Positions 1 through 9,280 are shown, counted from the stretch's first letter. The stretch: 64,000 nucleotides of DNA from Caldilineaceae bacterium (GCA_022842065.1 JALHQH010000062.1:1-64000), one strand, 5' to 3'. The notes: generated by a model from the letters alone, not told the origin. Program-made: numbers and translations.

Positions 1-1
1 A

Positions 2-68
2 GCGTGCGTCGCACTGACCAAAGAATCTAGCGGACTGGAAACAGTTGGCGGTCAGTGCGACGCACGCG
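2..68. repeat. Inverted repeat, 18-bp perfect arms
   Basis: Positions 2-19 are the exact reverse complement of 51-68, separated by 31 nt. No T-run follows either arm, so a simple intrinsic terminator is unlikely. It is one of many long perfect dyads in this window. Confidence 0.85.
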
Positions 69-112
69 ATCCCGTTAGCCAGCAAAACGCCGGTTCTCAA
101 CTTGACTTCAGT

Positions 113-185
113 ATAACACAATCAAACCTGGCACAATCGTGTACTGCGCATCAGGGAATGCGCAGTACACGATTGTGCCAGGTTT
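113..185. repeat. Long perfect palindrome (28-bp arms, 6-nt loop), member of a dispersed repeat
   Basis: Arms 124-151 and 158-185 are exact reverse complements around a 6-nt loop. The 39 nt at 113-151 recur perfectly, inverted, at 21445-21483, so this is a dispersed element and not a local terminator only. It lies 15 nt past the stop of the minus-strand response regulator and could also act as a transcript end or RNA-stability hairpin for that operon. Confidence 0.9.
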
Positions 186-199
186 CTCTGCTTTCTCTA

Positions 200-907
200 T
201 TAGGATTTAGTGGCATTCGGCTGTGGCATGGATTGGCCTGCTTCAGCCGTGTCGTGATCCAACGCGCTGAGCCCTATTCGGAGGGCATACAAGGTGGCCT
301 GCACGCGATTGGCCAGGTGCAATTTGTCGAGGATATGGCTAATGTGTGTGCGCACTGTCACCTCTGTCACTGTCAGGGCGTCGGCGATGGCAGCATTGTC
401 AAGCCCTTTCGCCACCAGCGACAAGACTTCCAATTCACGCTCGGTTAGCGGATCCGGCGCGGTCTGCTGCGTTGGTGATTGGCGGATTTCGCGTAACAAT
501 TTGCGCGCAATATTGGGTGGCAGCGAAGGCTCGCCACGATAGACTTGATGAATCGCTGCGACCAACTCTTCCGGCTCGGCATCTTTGAGCAGATAACCCA
601 GTGCCCCGGCTTTGATGGCGGGAAAGACTTTATCATCGGTAGCAAAGCTGGTGAGGGCGAGGATGCGGACGGTGGGTTGGTTGGCGCTAATCTGCTGGAT
701 TGCGACAATACCATCAACCTTGGGCATCACCAAATCCATCAAAATGACATCCGGGCCGAGGATTGCAGCCTGGTCGATGGCAGCTTGCCCATCGGCGGCT
801 TCCCCGACGACTGTAATATTGGGGACTTGTGCCAGCAAGGCCATTGTGCCTTTACGGACAATGGCCTGGTCATCAACGATTAAAACGCGGATTGATCTTT
901 GCGCCAT
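200..907 (-). CDS. NarL/FixJ-family response regulator
   Basis: A 235-residue two-component transcription factor. The receiver domain (about residues 6-122) has the acidic pair D12-D13, phospho-acceptor D58 (in VILMDLVMP), T86 and K108. The C-terminal LuxR-type helix-turn-helix (about 152-215) starts with the family signature LTERELEVL. It lies 11 nt downstream of the histidine kinase on the same strand, so the two form an operon and very likely a cognate pair. Phosphorylation at D58 is expected to expose the DNA-binding domain. The signal and target genes cannot be told from sequence. Confidence 0.93.
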   Translation of the reverse strand: MAQRSIRVLIVDDQAIVRKGTMALLAQVPNITVVGEAADGQAAIDQAAILGPDVILMDLVMPKVDGIVAIQQISANQPTVRILALTSFATDDKVFPAIKAGALGYLLKDAEPEELVAAIHQVYRGEPSLPPNIARKLLREIRQSPTQQTAPDPLTERELEVLSLVAKGLDNAAIADALTVTEVTVRTHISHILDKLHLANRVQATLYALRIGLSALDHDTAEAGQSMPQPNATKS

Positions 908-918
908 GCGCTTTGCTC

Positions 919-2415
919 CTATTCTGCCGTGCCGTGGGGCATGGCAGCAAACGCTTGGGGGCTAAACACCGCGGGGCGCAGCCGGTCGGCAGCCACCGCT
1001 TGCGGCGTAACCAAATGGGTTTGCACCACAATTTGCAGCTTTGTGCCCTGGGTCAGCGTACTTTCGATCAGCAGCTTGCCCCCAATTTGCTGAATCCGTT
1101 CGGCGATACTGCGTAAGCCCATGCCACCGCTCCCTTGTGCCGTCGCCGGCTCAAAGCCAACGCCGTCATCCTGAATCGTCAGCTGACACTGTTGTTCGGT
1201 AAAGTGGAGGTGTACGGTGACCTGTTCCGCCTTGGCATGTTTGACGACGTTGTTCAGTGCTTCTTGGGCCACCTTGTAGAGCACATCTTCAATGGCAATC
1301 GGCAAGCTATTCTCGCCTTCGACGCGCAGGTCAATGCGCAGACCCGCACGCGCTTCAATTGCTTCCAGCCGCGCTTGCAGCGCGACCACCAACCCTTCTT
1401 CCTCCAGTTCGGGCGGGTGCAGGCGGAAGAGCAGCAGGCGCAGGTCGGCCATGGCCTGGCGCGCCAACGTGCGCAATTCATGGAGATTGGCGGCTGCTTC
1501 ACTCTTTTTGTCGGCGGCGAGGGCCAGCCGGGTGGCATCGGCATAGAGGATCACACTGTAAAGCACCTGGGTGACCGAATCGTGTAATTCACTGGCTAAC
1601 CGCTGCCGTTCCTTGGCCACCGCCTGCTGTTTTGCCTGTTCGTGGAGTTGGGCGTTGGTGATAGCAATCGCTGCTTGATCGGCAAACAAGCTCAGCAAGT
1701 GGGTATCCGCTTCGGTAAAACCACCCGGCTTGTTTACCACCTGTAACGTGCCGATCGCTTCGCCATTTAGTAAAAGCGGAATCGCCACCAACGATTTCAG
1801 CTCGGGATAGGGTTGGAAGAGGGGCGGAAAATGAGTTGGATCATTGGTGATCACCGCGGTTTTGGAGAGCAGGGCTACTTCGGAGTGGGCCTTGCCAATC
1901 GGAATCCGCTCCAGATTGGACATCACGTTGCCGGTTTGATGGAAGACGCGCAACCAGGCCTCATTTTCCAACAGCAAGAGTCTGGCCCCGCCGGCGCTGG
2001 TCAATTGTTGTGCCTCTAGGCAAACTAACGGCAAGACATCATCCAGCGTTTTTTGTTGCAAGAGCGCAGCCGTCAGTGACTGTAGGCGCTTGCTGTCGGC
2101 CAAATGTTGGTGCAGTTCTGTGTCGTGTTGTGTATGCGCTAATGGTATGAGCCCTGTTGCTGCCGCTGGCGTGGCGGTTTGGCTGACCAAAAGCTGGACC
2201 GGGCGCAGCCGCCCTTCGCGCAAGACTAGCAGATAAATGAGTAGCGTCGTGACCGCAATAAAGAGCAGCCCTTGGTATGTTGCAAATCGGGTGACGTGCT
2301 GCGGATTGGGGACAAAAATGCCCAGCAAATAGTCAGAAATGAAGATCCAGCAACTGACGAGGAGCGCATACAATAGACTGATGCGCCAAGCGGTTTGTAT
2401 ATTGTGGTTTTTCAT
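919..2415 (-). CDS. NarL-type sensor histidine kinase with GAF domain
   Basis: A membrane-anchored sensor kinase of 498 residues. From the chosen ATG it has two membrane helices (about residues 10-32 and 48-65) with no large extracytoplasmic domain, a GAF domain (about 120-260), a HisKA_3 dimerisation helix with the phospho-acceptor His (about H278, in ELHDSVTQVLY) and a HATPase_c domain with the G-box DDGVGF and GGMGL. A TTG start 42 nt upstream (2457) is also open, but the ATG at 2415 has AAGG just ahead of it and starts closer to the first helix. With only a short loop outside, the ligand is more likely sensed by the GAF domain or within the membrane. It is the upstream gene of the operon with the response regulator at 200-907. 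Confidence 0.92.
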   Translation of the reverse strand: MKNHNIQTAWRISLLYALLVSCWIFISDYLLGIFVPNPQHVTRFATYQGLLFIAVTTLLIYLLVLREGRLRPVQLLVSQTATPAAATGLIPLAHTQHDTELHQHLADSKRLQSLTAALLQQKTLDDVLPLVCLEAQQLTSAGGARLLLLENEAWLRVFHQTGNVMSNLERIPIGKAHSEVALLSKTAVITNDPTHFPPLFQPYPELKSLVAIPLLLNGEAIGTLQVVNKPGGFTEADTHLLSLFADQAAIAITNAQLHEQAKQQAVAKERQRLASELHDSVTQVLYSVILYADATRLALAADKKSEAAANLHELRTLARQAMADLRLLLFRLHPPELEEEGLVVALQARLEAIEARAGLRIDLRVEGENSLPIAIEDVLYKVAQEALNNVVKHAKAEQVTVHLHFTEQQCQLTIQDDGVGFEPATAQGSGGMGLRSIAERIQQIGGKLLIESTLTQGTKLQIVVQTHLVTPQAVAADRLRPAVFSPQAFAAMPHGTAE

Positions 2416-2519
2416 GAACCTTATCACGCTAGCCTTATGGATACTCTCCTCAGTCAACGGCGCTGATTGCAGTGGATTTCTACTAGCCCCTTTTCCGACG
2501 TCCTTTTCCTCGCCCCGCG

Positions 2520-2795
2520 CTAACCACGGTGGTAAAGTTTGGCTTCGGTTTCCATGAGGGCCAGGCGGGTATAATAGTCGGGAAATTCGTTGAGATGGGC
2601 AAGCGCCACTTTCCCGGTGAGGACTGGGCTATCATCGGTTACATTGGTAATGGCATTGACGGCACCATGTTCTAATTCAACGTTCAAGCCCATCTGAAAT
2701 TGCTCCACAGCAAAGTCTTGCCAGTTGATGCCGAGCTTTTCACCGATTTGTTTGGCTTCCTGTAGGCTAAATTCGTTTCGTTTTGACTTTGCCAT
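2520..2795 (-). CDS. DUF5661-like small protein (paralogue 1)
   Basis: A 91-residue soluble protein. The pattern AKQIGEKLGINW, ELEHGA, TNVTDD, TGKVALAHLNEFPDYYTRL matches what I know of the DUF5661 family, usually seen as a small cytosolic protein of unknown function. The next gene upstream (2858-3151) is a diverged paralogue sharing IG.KLGI.W and HLNEFPDYYT, so this is a local duplication. The start is well placed, with a purine-rich stretch upstream. No catalytic residue or signal peptide is visible; function unknown. Confidence 0.8.
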   Translation of the reverse strand: MAKSKRNEFSLQEAKQIGEKLGINWQDFAVEQFQMGLNVELEHGAVNAITNVTDDSPVLTGKVALAHLNEFPDYYTRLALMETEAKLYHRG

Positions 2796-2857
2796 GATGA
2801 CTTTCCTTTACTTCAGCTTCAAGATTTGATTAAACAGGGCAAACATTGCCTTTTGGC

Positions 2858-3151
2858 TTAGCGCTTGACGCGCTTGCGCACAGGTGTCTGTTTTGCCTCT
2901 TTTTCCCGCTGTGCCCAATCAGTATAGTAGTCGGGAAATTCATTGAGATGCGTCCGCACCGCTTTGCCGATCAGGATCGGGTCATCGCTGGCAAAGCTGG
3001 TCACCGGATTATACGCCCCATCCGCGCGTTCAGCATTCAGGCCCAGGCAAAATTGTTTGGGCTCAATCACCGTCCAGTCGATCCCTAACTTATCGCCAAT
3101 GACTTTTGCTTCGGCCAGGGTGAAGGGCTTGGGATTGGTCTTTGTTGACAT
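2858..3151 (-). CDS. DUF5661-like small protein (paralogue 2)
   Basis: A 97-residue paralogue of the downstream gene, sharing the core IGDKLGIDW and the HLNEFPDYYTDW block. The ATG at 3151 is preferred over an upstream ATG at 3202 because a GAAAGA-type ribosome site precedes it and homology to the paralogue begins here. The C-terminus is Lys/Arg-rich (VRKRVKR), unlike the paralogue. It is separated from the first paralogue by about 60 nt and is probably co-transcribed with it. Function unknown. Confidence 0.75.
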   Translation of the reverse strand: MSTKTNPKPFTLAEAKVIGDKLGIDWTVIEPKQFCLGLNAERADGAYNPVTSFASDDPILIGKAVRTHLNEFPDYYTDWAQREKEAKQTPVRKRVKR

Positions 3152-3265
3152 CTTTCTTTCTTTCGTAACGCAGTTGTAGCGATTAATCATTGACACCGGC
3201 AAACGGTAGCTACGTCAGTGCCAACGATCAATGATGGCGGCATCCAGTGGGCGAAGAAGCTGTGG

Positions 3266-3394
3266 TTACTTGCTGTTAAGAATGTTAATGCCATCCTTTT
3301 GGTCTTTCTTCTCTTTTTTCGCGAGCTTCTTTTCCTTCATGGTTTTTGCCGGCTTTTTCTTGTCGGACTTTTTACTATTTTGGCCTTTACTCAT
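3266..3394 (-). CDS. Tiny Lys-rich protein (42 aa)
   Basis: An open frame of 42 codons beginning MSKGQNSKKSDKKK and ending in a short hydrophobic tail (GINILNSK). About 40 percent of the residues are Lys. The ATG at 3394 has an AAGGA ribosome site 8 nt upstream. Small proteins of the form M(S/A)KG.(..K)n are common hypothetical products in environmental bacteria; a nucleic-acid-binding or ribosome-associated role would suit the charge but is only a guess. It is too short for normal gene-calling cut-offs. It is collinear with the DUF5661 pair downstream (115 nt gap). Confidence 0.6.
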   Translation of the reverse strand: MSKGQNSKKSDKKKPAKTMKEKKLAKKEKKDQKDGINILNSK

Positions 3395-3449
3395 GATTTT
3401 TTCCTTTGTTGGTCTAGGATTAGCGGGGGACGCGGCATCGTTATACTTT

Positions 3450-3544
3450 GCGCGGTATGAGAACTGGACTTTGGTTCAGCGGTAAAATGCTGGTTCTCAT
3501 TTTAACGGCACTATCGCAATTGTATACTCGGTAGTATACCGCGC
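3450..3544. repeat. Nested dyads
   Basis: Three inverted repeats are nested or adjacent here: 3450-3458 with 3536-3544 (9 bp), 3457-3464 with 3493-3500 (8 bp) and 3522-3527 with 3534-3539 (GTATAC both sides). This lies between the end of the MalT-like regulator and the small Lys-rich gene on the minus strand. It may be a transcription end or an operator; no T-run supports a classical terminator. Confidence 0.5.
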
Positions 3545-3641
3545 CAGATCAGCCTTGTCGTCTCCCCAAAGAGGGATGGCGCAGGGGTAAAAGCCGCGCA
3601 ACCGGCCCAACTGTCCCTCCAAAGGGGTAGTGGGTTGTTGG

Positions 3642-6563
3642 TTATAGCAGTTGCAACAGGCGCGCTTGGGCGACTGCCTGGGTACGGCTTTCCACTGCCA
3701 GCTTGCCATAGATGTGTTTAAGGTGGGTTTTAACGGTGCCGACAGAAACGACCAGTTGCTGGGCAATGGCGGCATTAGATAAGCCGTCCGTCACCAGGCG
3801 CAACACTTCGATCTCGCGGTCTGTGAGGGGTTCAATCAGGTTGGCGGCGGAGGGTGGGGCTGGCACGGTGGGGGTGCTCTGCACCGCCGGCAGGGGGGCG
3901 GCGTTGTTGCCAAAGGCGTGATAGAGTTTCGTGGCGTAGGGTAGCAAGTGGGCGTCTGCCGCGCTCGTGGCTGCTGTTCCCATCCACTCGATCCACTCAC
4001 CCAGTGCCAACTGCATGGGTTCGCCTTCATCGACAAAGATGCGCACGTAACCTTCCGGTTCGGCCAGCGCCAGGGTCCGGGTTAAACCAGCCATCGCCGC
4101 CGCGCTTTGCCCAGCCAGGCGCAGGGCCAGCATTTGCAACGTATACAGCTCGATCACACTGCCCTGGCGTTGCGCGGCTTCAACCACAGGCAGCCATTCC
4201 GCAAAGAGGGCGAGGACCTCGGTCGCATCCTGTTGTGCCAACAAGATCCGGATCAAGACCAATGTCTCAAATTCATGCAGATAGGTAAAGCGCGCCGCGG
4301 CGGTTTGGGTGCGGGCATAGCGCGTGGCCCACTGCTCAGCCGCCGCCCCTTCACCCAGCCGGAGCCGGATCAACGCCTCGAGCGCCGCGGCCCGCTCAAC
4401 ATCCAGGGCGATGCCGGTCTGTTGTGCTGTCTCTTTGGCCAAACCCACCGCGGCCAGCGCACCGCTGCGATCACCCACTGCTTGCCGGATGCGGGCCAGA
4501 ATGCTAAAGCGATGCAGCGGGCCGTCGGTGTAGGTCAGGTCGCGGCGTGGGCTTAACGCCAACCCCGTCTCAACCTGGCGCACCGCCGCCGCCAGGTCAT
4601 TCCATTGATAGAGCAGCTCCCCATAGCCAATGTGGGCCAACCCGACCACCGGCAACTGTTTGCGCGCGTGCGTCGCCGCACTTAGCAACTGTTGATAGGT
4701 CGTGGCGGCCTGCTGCAAATAGCCTTGGGCCATCAAAATGCGCGCTTCATGATAGCGCGCCGCAATACTCAAAAAGCTATCGTGGGCGGCCATACTCAAT
4801 TTTGCCGCTGCTTCATAGGCCTGTGAGGCTGCGCTCAGGGCACCTTGTTGCTGTGTAGCCAGGCCCAGTGCGTAGTAGGCATCGCCGCGTGGGGCACTAT
4901 CGCGTGGCATCAGGCTCAGCGCCTGTTGCGCCAGAGCCGCAGCCACGGTCGGTTCGCCACGGCGGGCCGCTAACAGCGCACGGAGGGCGGCGGCGCGCCC
5001 CAAGAGCAAATTGTGGGGGGTGGTTGTTTCTGCGGTGACCTTTTCCTGTTGCAGGGTCGCTTCTACCTGGCGTAGCGAAGCTTCGGCGGCCTCGATTTGG
5101 CCGGTTAAGGCCAGCCCCCAGGCGTAGGAAACATAAAGACTGGGCTGCCCCCATAAGGGTGCCGCAGCCAAAGGCGGGGCTGGGAGTGCCTGCATCCAGT
5201 TGAACAAGGTGGCGATTGCCCCTTGATTCCAAAGCGTGGGCCAGACCTGCTCGATCAGCGCGGCGGCGTAAACAAAATCGGCTGCCTGCAAGGCATGTTG
5301 GGTGGCATCGACCAGATAACCCTGTTGGGCATACCATTGGCTGGCGCGGTGGTGCAAGCGGGGCAAACGTGCTGGTTGGCTGTGGCGCAACCGATATTGT
5401 AATACCTCTGCAAAGAGCTGATGATAGCGATACCACTGGCCCAAATTGTCGAGCGGAACCAGGAAGAGGTTGGCCTGGTCGATCTGTTCCAGCATGGTCT
5501 GGCTATGCCAAGCTGGTGTTGGTTGCACGCCGGTTGCGGCCTCCCCTGCGTCACCCTCTCCGCCATTCTCTTCTCCATCGGCCATGACGGCATCACATAA
5601 GGAGCCACTCAGGCGCGTGAGAATTGAGGTACATAAGAGAAATTCTTGGACGGCCGGCGCTTGTTGATTGAGCACCTCTTCAATCAGATAGTTGAGAATA
5701 TAGCGGTGGCCGCCGGAGAACGAGCGCAGGAAACCAGCTTTGTCCTCATGGCCATGCATCGAAAGCGCGGCCAACTGTAGCCCGACAATCCAACCTTCGG
5801 TGCGGGCCGCCAATAATTCGACCTCATCCGGGGTCAGGTGAAGGCCCATCCGGTCATTGAGGAAGAGCACCGTCTCGGCTGGCGTAAAGCGCAGATCATC
5901 GGCCCGAATTTCTGAGAGTTGGCCCTGCGTGCGCAGCCGCGCAAGAGGCAAGGGCGGATCCGCGCGCGTGGTGATCACCAGGTGAAGGGTCGCGGGCAAG
6001 TGCTCTAACAAGAAGGTCAGGCTCTGGTGAATCGCCGGCGTAACAATCAGATGATAATCTTCTAAGATCAGGACCAGTGCCGGGCCAACTGTTTGGTCCG
6101 GCACTGGGTGCTGCGTGGCAGACCAACTGCGCAGATCGTTGAGCAGGATCGTGAGAATCGTTTCGATCGGCGGCGGTTCGGGCGATTGTAGCAACGGCAA
6201 GGTGTCGGCACTCAGGCCAGGGTGCATCGATTGCAGGGCCGCAATGAAATAGACCCAGAAGCGGATGGGGTCATTGTCACTCTCTTCCAACGAGAGCCAA
6301 CAGAAAGTTGGGCGGTGCCCTACAGGCTGTACCGTGGTTGCTGCCTCTGGCGCATCTTGTGGGTCGGCCACCGGTTCGCCGATCCAGTCGCTGAGCAAGG
6401 TTGATTTCCCAAAGCCGGCCGGCGCGGCAATCAAGGTGAGTTTACCGGCGAGGCCGGCTTCCAACTGGGCCAACAGTTGCGGACGCGCCACAAAAGTACT
6501 ACGCTGTGATAACGGCTGCCGACGCGGGATATAAAGTTTAGTAGATAACAATGGTGCGAACAA
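3642..6563 (-). CDS. MalT-like LuxR-family ATP-dependent transcriptional activator
   Basis: A large STAND-type regulator of about 973 residues. The start PLLSTKLYIPRR is typical of this family, followed by a P-loop (AAPAGFGKS, near residues 47-54), a Walker-B-like LILEDYH, a winged-helix region, a long TPR/superhelical sensor domain (about 420-860) and a C-terminal LuxR helix-turn-helix (LTDREIEVLRLV to the end). MalT-type proteins bind ATP and an inducer, oligomerise and activate transcription; the inducer here is unknown. The frame stays open upstream to an ATG at 6719, but that extension is Arg/Cys-rich and unlike the family. A TTG at 6563 has AAAGG 8 nt upstream and gives the canonical N-terminus, so I chose it. 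A TATACT hexamer near 6617-6622 would put transcription initiation between the two candidate starts. Confidence 0.88.
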   Translation of the reverse strand: MFAPLLSTKLYIPRRQPLSQRSTFVARPQLLAQLEAGLAGKLTLIAAPAGFGKSTLLSDWIGEPVADPQDAPEAATTVQPVGHRPTFCWLSLEESDNDPIRFWVYFIAALQSMHPGLSADTLPLLQSPEPPPIETILTILLNDLRSWSATQHPVPDQTVGPALVLILEDYHLIVTPAIHQSLTFLLEHLPATLHLVITTRADPPLPLARLRTQGQLSEIRADDLRFTPAETVLFLNDRMGLHLTPDEVELLAARTEGWIVGLQLAALSMHGHEDKAGFLRSFSGGHRYILNYLIEEVLNQQAPAVQEFLLCTSILTRLSGSLCDAVMADGEENGGEGDAGEAATGVQPTPAWHSQTMLEQIDQANLFLVPLDNLGQWYRYHQLFAEVLQYRLRHSQPARLPRLHHRASQWYAQQGYLVDATQHALQAADFVYAAALIEQVWPTLWNQGAIATLFNWMQALPAPPLAAAPLWGQPSLYVSYAWGLALTGQIEAAEASLRQVEATLQQEKVTAETTTPHNLLLGRAAALRALLAARRGEPTVAAALAQQALSLMPRDSAPRGDAYYALGLATQQQGALSAASQAYEAAAKLSMAAHDSFLSIAARYHEARILMAQGYLQQAATTYQQLLSAATHARKQLPVVGLAHIGYGELLYQWNDLAAAVRQVETGLALSPRRDLTYTDGPLHRFSILARIRQAVGDRSGALAAVGLAKETAQQTGIALDVERAAALEALIRLRLGEGAAAEQWATRYARTQTAAARFTYLHEFETLVLIRILLAQQDATEVLALFAEWLPVVEAAQRQGSVIELYTLQMLALRLAGQSAAAMAGLTRTLALAEPEGYVRIFVDEGEPMQLALGEWIEWMGTAATSAADAHLLPYATKLYHAFGNNAAPLPAVQSTPTVPAPPSAANLIEPLTDREIEVLRLVTDGLSNAAIAQQLVVSVGTVKTHLKHIYGKLAVESRTQAVAQARLLQLL

Positions 6564-6743
6564 GCTTGGTGCCTTTATGCACGACGAACGCGTTTGCCGC
6601 TGCGTTTCTCCCTTCAGTATAGCAGAGGTCGCCCCAATCAGCCGATCCGGGCGGGGTGTGCATGGCAAAGTGGCGCGCAATGCCATGCGCCGGCACCAAC
6701 AACCTTGCCGGCGGCGCAACTGGGCGCGATCGAATTTGCGCCC

Positions 6744-7934
6744 CTACGCCAGCGCATTTAAGAATTGGTCAATATCTTCGTCGTTATTGTAGACCGAAAT
6801 GCCAAGCCGTATGCCCTTGACCATAAGCCGCTCCCCTCGGTCATTCGTCCAATACCATTCGCGAAACGAGACTACTTGCTGGCCAAAGGCCCGATCAAGC
6901 TTGGCTTGGGTTGCCGCAAAATCGGCAGGCAGAAAGCTCACGATCGGGGTGGGCGCGTCCAGCGGTGTAATCGGTTGATAACCCAACGCGGGCAATTCCC
7001 GCTGCAAGCGCATGGTCAAGGGCTGCACATGCGCGCGAATCTGCTCGACCCCCAGCGCCGTCAGATAGCTGAGCCCCGCATGGGCACTGACGCCGGCGAG
7101 AAAAGCGATTTGGCTGCCCTCATAGCGGGTGGCATCGTCGTGGACGGCAAAGTCATAATCGGTCTGCGACCGCACCTGGCGCAGGCTAAAGCGGGTCGGC
7201 TCCACGATTTCCTGCAACCCCGCCCGCACAAAGAGAAAGCCAATCCCAAAGTCACCCATCAGCCATTTGTAGGTGGCACAGGCCGCAAAGTCGATCCCCA
7301 TTGCCGTCATATCAAGCGGCGTACAGCCGGCCGCCTGGATGATGTCGGCGTAGACATACGCCCCGTGCGCATGGGCAATGCGGCTGATCGCCCCGATCTC
7401 GGCCAGATAGCCGTTGACTTGCGAGACCAGCGCCAGCGAGACCAGCCGCGTCTGGTCATCAATCGCCGCTGCGATGTCGGCCAGGTTGATCTGCCAGTTG
7501 CGATGGGGTACGACGCGCAATTCGATGTTACCCGCTCGCGCCAACTGGGTGTAGATATATTTGGATGCTTCAAAGTGCAGGTCATCGATCACAATATTGC
7601 CCAGCCGCTTGGCCCCCGGTTGGCTCAAGCCCAGGCCGGCCAAGATGATATTTTCCCCATCTGTGGTGCTCTGCACAAAGGCGATTTCGGATGGCTTGGC
7701 CCCAATCAGCGCGGCAAAGTTTGCTTTGGTCGTCTGTTGCATCTCGGCAGTAAAACTTTGCCGATCCGCCCCTGGCCCCCAGGCGCGAAATTGGGCATAC
7801 TGTTCGATGGCCCGTAGGGTATGAGTGCTATAGGGGTGGGTCTCGGCCGCGGCTAGCCATAATTTCTCCGCTGCGCGGGGAAAGTCCGCACGGATGGCGG
7901 GGAAATTAGGCAGCGTGGATGAGTCGGTGAACAT
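6744..7934 (-). CDS. Class V aminotransferase (cysteine desulfurase-like fold)
   Basis: A 396-residue PLP enzyme. The Schiff-base lysine is K223 in ATYKWLMGDFG, the cofactor aspartate is D197 (YADIIQAAG) and H120 lies in the N-terminal PLP pocket (DLHFEASKY). The active-site loop cysteine of SufS-type desulfurases is not evident, so an aminotransferase, epimerase or lyase role is as likely as desulfuration. The ATG at 7934 is chosen (AAAGGTAG upstream), not the longer frame from 7991. The gene stands alone between the regulator and an Rpn nuclease, with no sulfur-mobilisation partners. Substrate unknown. Confidence 0.85.
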   Translation of the reverse strand: MFTDSSTLPNFPAIRADFPRAAEKLWLAAAETHPYSTHTLRAIEQYAQFRAWGPGADRQSFTAEMQQTTKANFAALIGAKPSEIAFVQSTTDGENIILAGLGLSQPGAKRLGNIVIDDLHFEASKYIYTQLARAGNIELRVVPHRNWQINLADIAAAIDDQTRLVSLALVSQVNGYLAEIGAISRIAHAHGAYVYADIIQAAGCTPLDMTAMGIDFAACATYKWLMGDFGIGFLFVRAGLQEIVEPTRFSLRQVRSQTDYDFAVHDDATRYEGSQIAFLAGVSAHAGLSYLTALGVEQIRAHVQPLTMRLQRELPALGYQPITPLDAPTPIVSFLPADFAATQAKLDRAFGQQVVSFREWYWTNDRGERLMVKGIRLGISVYNNDEDIDQFLNALA

Positions 7935-8014
7935 CAAACGCACTACCTTTCGTAACTGATAATAGATAACGGCTATCCACGTCTGGTTCAAACCGGGCTG
8001 CTACATGAGCAAGC

Positions 8015-9181
8015 TCACTTTGCGGTTTGTTCCACAACTGGAAGGTAGGAACGCACTGCTTCTTCAAACGCCGCGATGGTTGTGACACTGAGTAGCTGAT
8101 CAACCAATTGTGCCAGGTGATCGGAATGCTGGATCTGGTCAAAATCATGCACATAGCTTGCCTGTTGCTCGGCGCTCAGCTGAAACCGATGGGGGAGCAA
8201 GCGTGCCAACGTTTGGCGTTGTGCTGTGAGTTTACCCTGTTCGATGCCTTTTTCGATGCCCTGTTCGATGCCTTTTTCGATGCCTTTTTCGATGCCTTGA
8301 TCGATCCACTTTTGCGCCAAGGTCTTTGCCATTGTTTCACTCCTCTCTGGGAACACGCTCTTTACGGCGCGGAATAGCTCTGCTTCACTGACATGTTTGC
8401 CGGCGGCTGAGATGTAGATTAACAAGCTGTAAAACATCTCCAACCCGCTCGTTTGCTGTGCCATCTCGACCAGCAGGCCAAAGATTGTCGGCAGTTTGTG
8501 GACGAGATCAGGATCGGCAATGTGCTTGAGCAATAGGAGATTGGCTCGTAACCAGACTTCGCCGCGTAACTCGTCGTCGGAATAGGCCGAAAGATCGATC
8601 AACAAGTGCTGAAATGTCAGCGTATAGGGTTGCAAGGCTGCCGGTGCATTGATCAGATCAGCAAAGACTGGCGAATAGTGCCACTTTTCCTGTCCATGAT
8701 AAAAGACGATCGGCAGAATCGCTGACAAGGCACTGCGCCGTTTCCACTCTTTCTCCCAAATTCGCGTCATGTAACGCAAGAGTTGCAAGCGCATACCCAT
8801 ATCCGGCTGGCTCTTGTGCTCAAAGAGCAAATAGAGGTAGATGCGCCCATCGCCCCGCGCTGCTGATTGTTTGCGCCGTTTGCCGCGCTGCGTTTTCGGC
8901 TGTTCGGTTGCGATGTCCGGCCCAACCGGTGTCGCCACCGTAGACAAGGGGCTCTGCTTTAATGGCACACTGTACAGCACATCCGAATAGTGTTTGCGCA
9001 GACGGGCATCGACGAAAGTATCTTTCTCGATCCGCAGATTCGGCAGATCTAACAACGCGACCACTGGTGCGGGTAGATAGTTCTCGATAAAGTCCGCGGC
9101 ACTCTTTGGTTCAGATAGCAGTTGGCGAAATAACGTGTCGTGCGGGTCGAGCAAGTCGGCTTGCTCTAGCGGTTTGCTCAT
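8015..9181 (-). CDS. Rpn-family recombination-promoting nuclease / PD-(D/E)XK transposase-like protein
   Basis: A 388-residue protein. It begins with HDTLFRQLLSEP, continues with the conserved YSDVLYSV block and has the FEHKSQPD core; the D and E.K are the expected PD-(D/E)XK metal ligands. Rpn proteins are DNA endonucleases that stimulate recombination and are often multi-copy in Chloroflexota and cyanobacteria. The ATG at 9181 follows GGAAGGACAGG. Near the C-terminus a 12-bp tandem repeat encodes alternating IEKG/IEQG units, giving a charged helix typical of these proteins. It stands alone and can be seen as a selfish or accessory gene. Confidence 0.82.
   Translation of the reverse strand: MSKPLEQADLLDPHDTLFRQLLSEPKSAADFIENYLPAPVVALLDLPNLRIEKDTFVDARLRKHYSDVLYSVPLKQSPLSTVATPVGPDIATEQPKTQRGKRRKQSAARGDGRIYLYLLFEHKSQPDMGMRLQLLRYMTRIWEKEWKRRSALSAILPIVFYHGQEKWHYSPVFADLINAPAALQPYTLTFQHLLIDLSAYSDDELRGEVWLRANLLLLKHIADPDLVHKLPTIFGLLVEMAQQTSGLEMFYSLLIYISAAGKHVSEAELFRAVKSVFPERSETMAKTLAQKWIDQGIEKGIEKGIEQGIEKGIEQGKLTAQRQTLARLLPHRFQLSAEQQASYVHDFDQIQHSDHLAQLVDQLLSVTTIAAFEEAVRSYLPVVEQTAK
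8237..8296. repeat. 12-bp tandem repeat, five units, in the Rpn gene
   Basis: Five consecutive 12-nt units (8237, 8249, 8261, 8273, 8285), alternating between two versions differing at the first three bases, with a degenerate sixth. Unit length is a multiple of three, so copy-number change would lengthen or shorten the (IEKG/IEQG) helix without a frameshift. Confidence 0.9.
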
Positions 9182-9280
9182 CCTGTCCTTCCTCCGTTGC
9201 CGGTATGATAGCACAAAGTGGCGACAAATGAAAGGCAATGATCTGTCTACGGTGCGTCCCACGCAAGGGGTGAGTCGTAC

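Noticed and set aside
3459..3500. tRNA-like stretch GGTTCAGCGGTAAAATGCTGG
   Set aside because: Resembles a D-arm by chance; no acceptor, anticodon or T-arm can be built around it.
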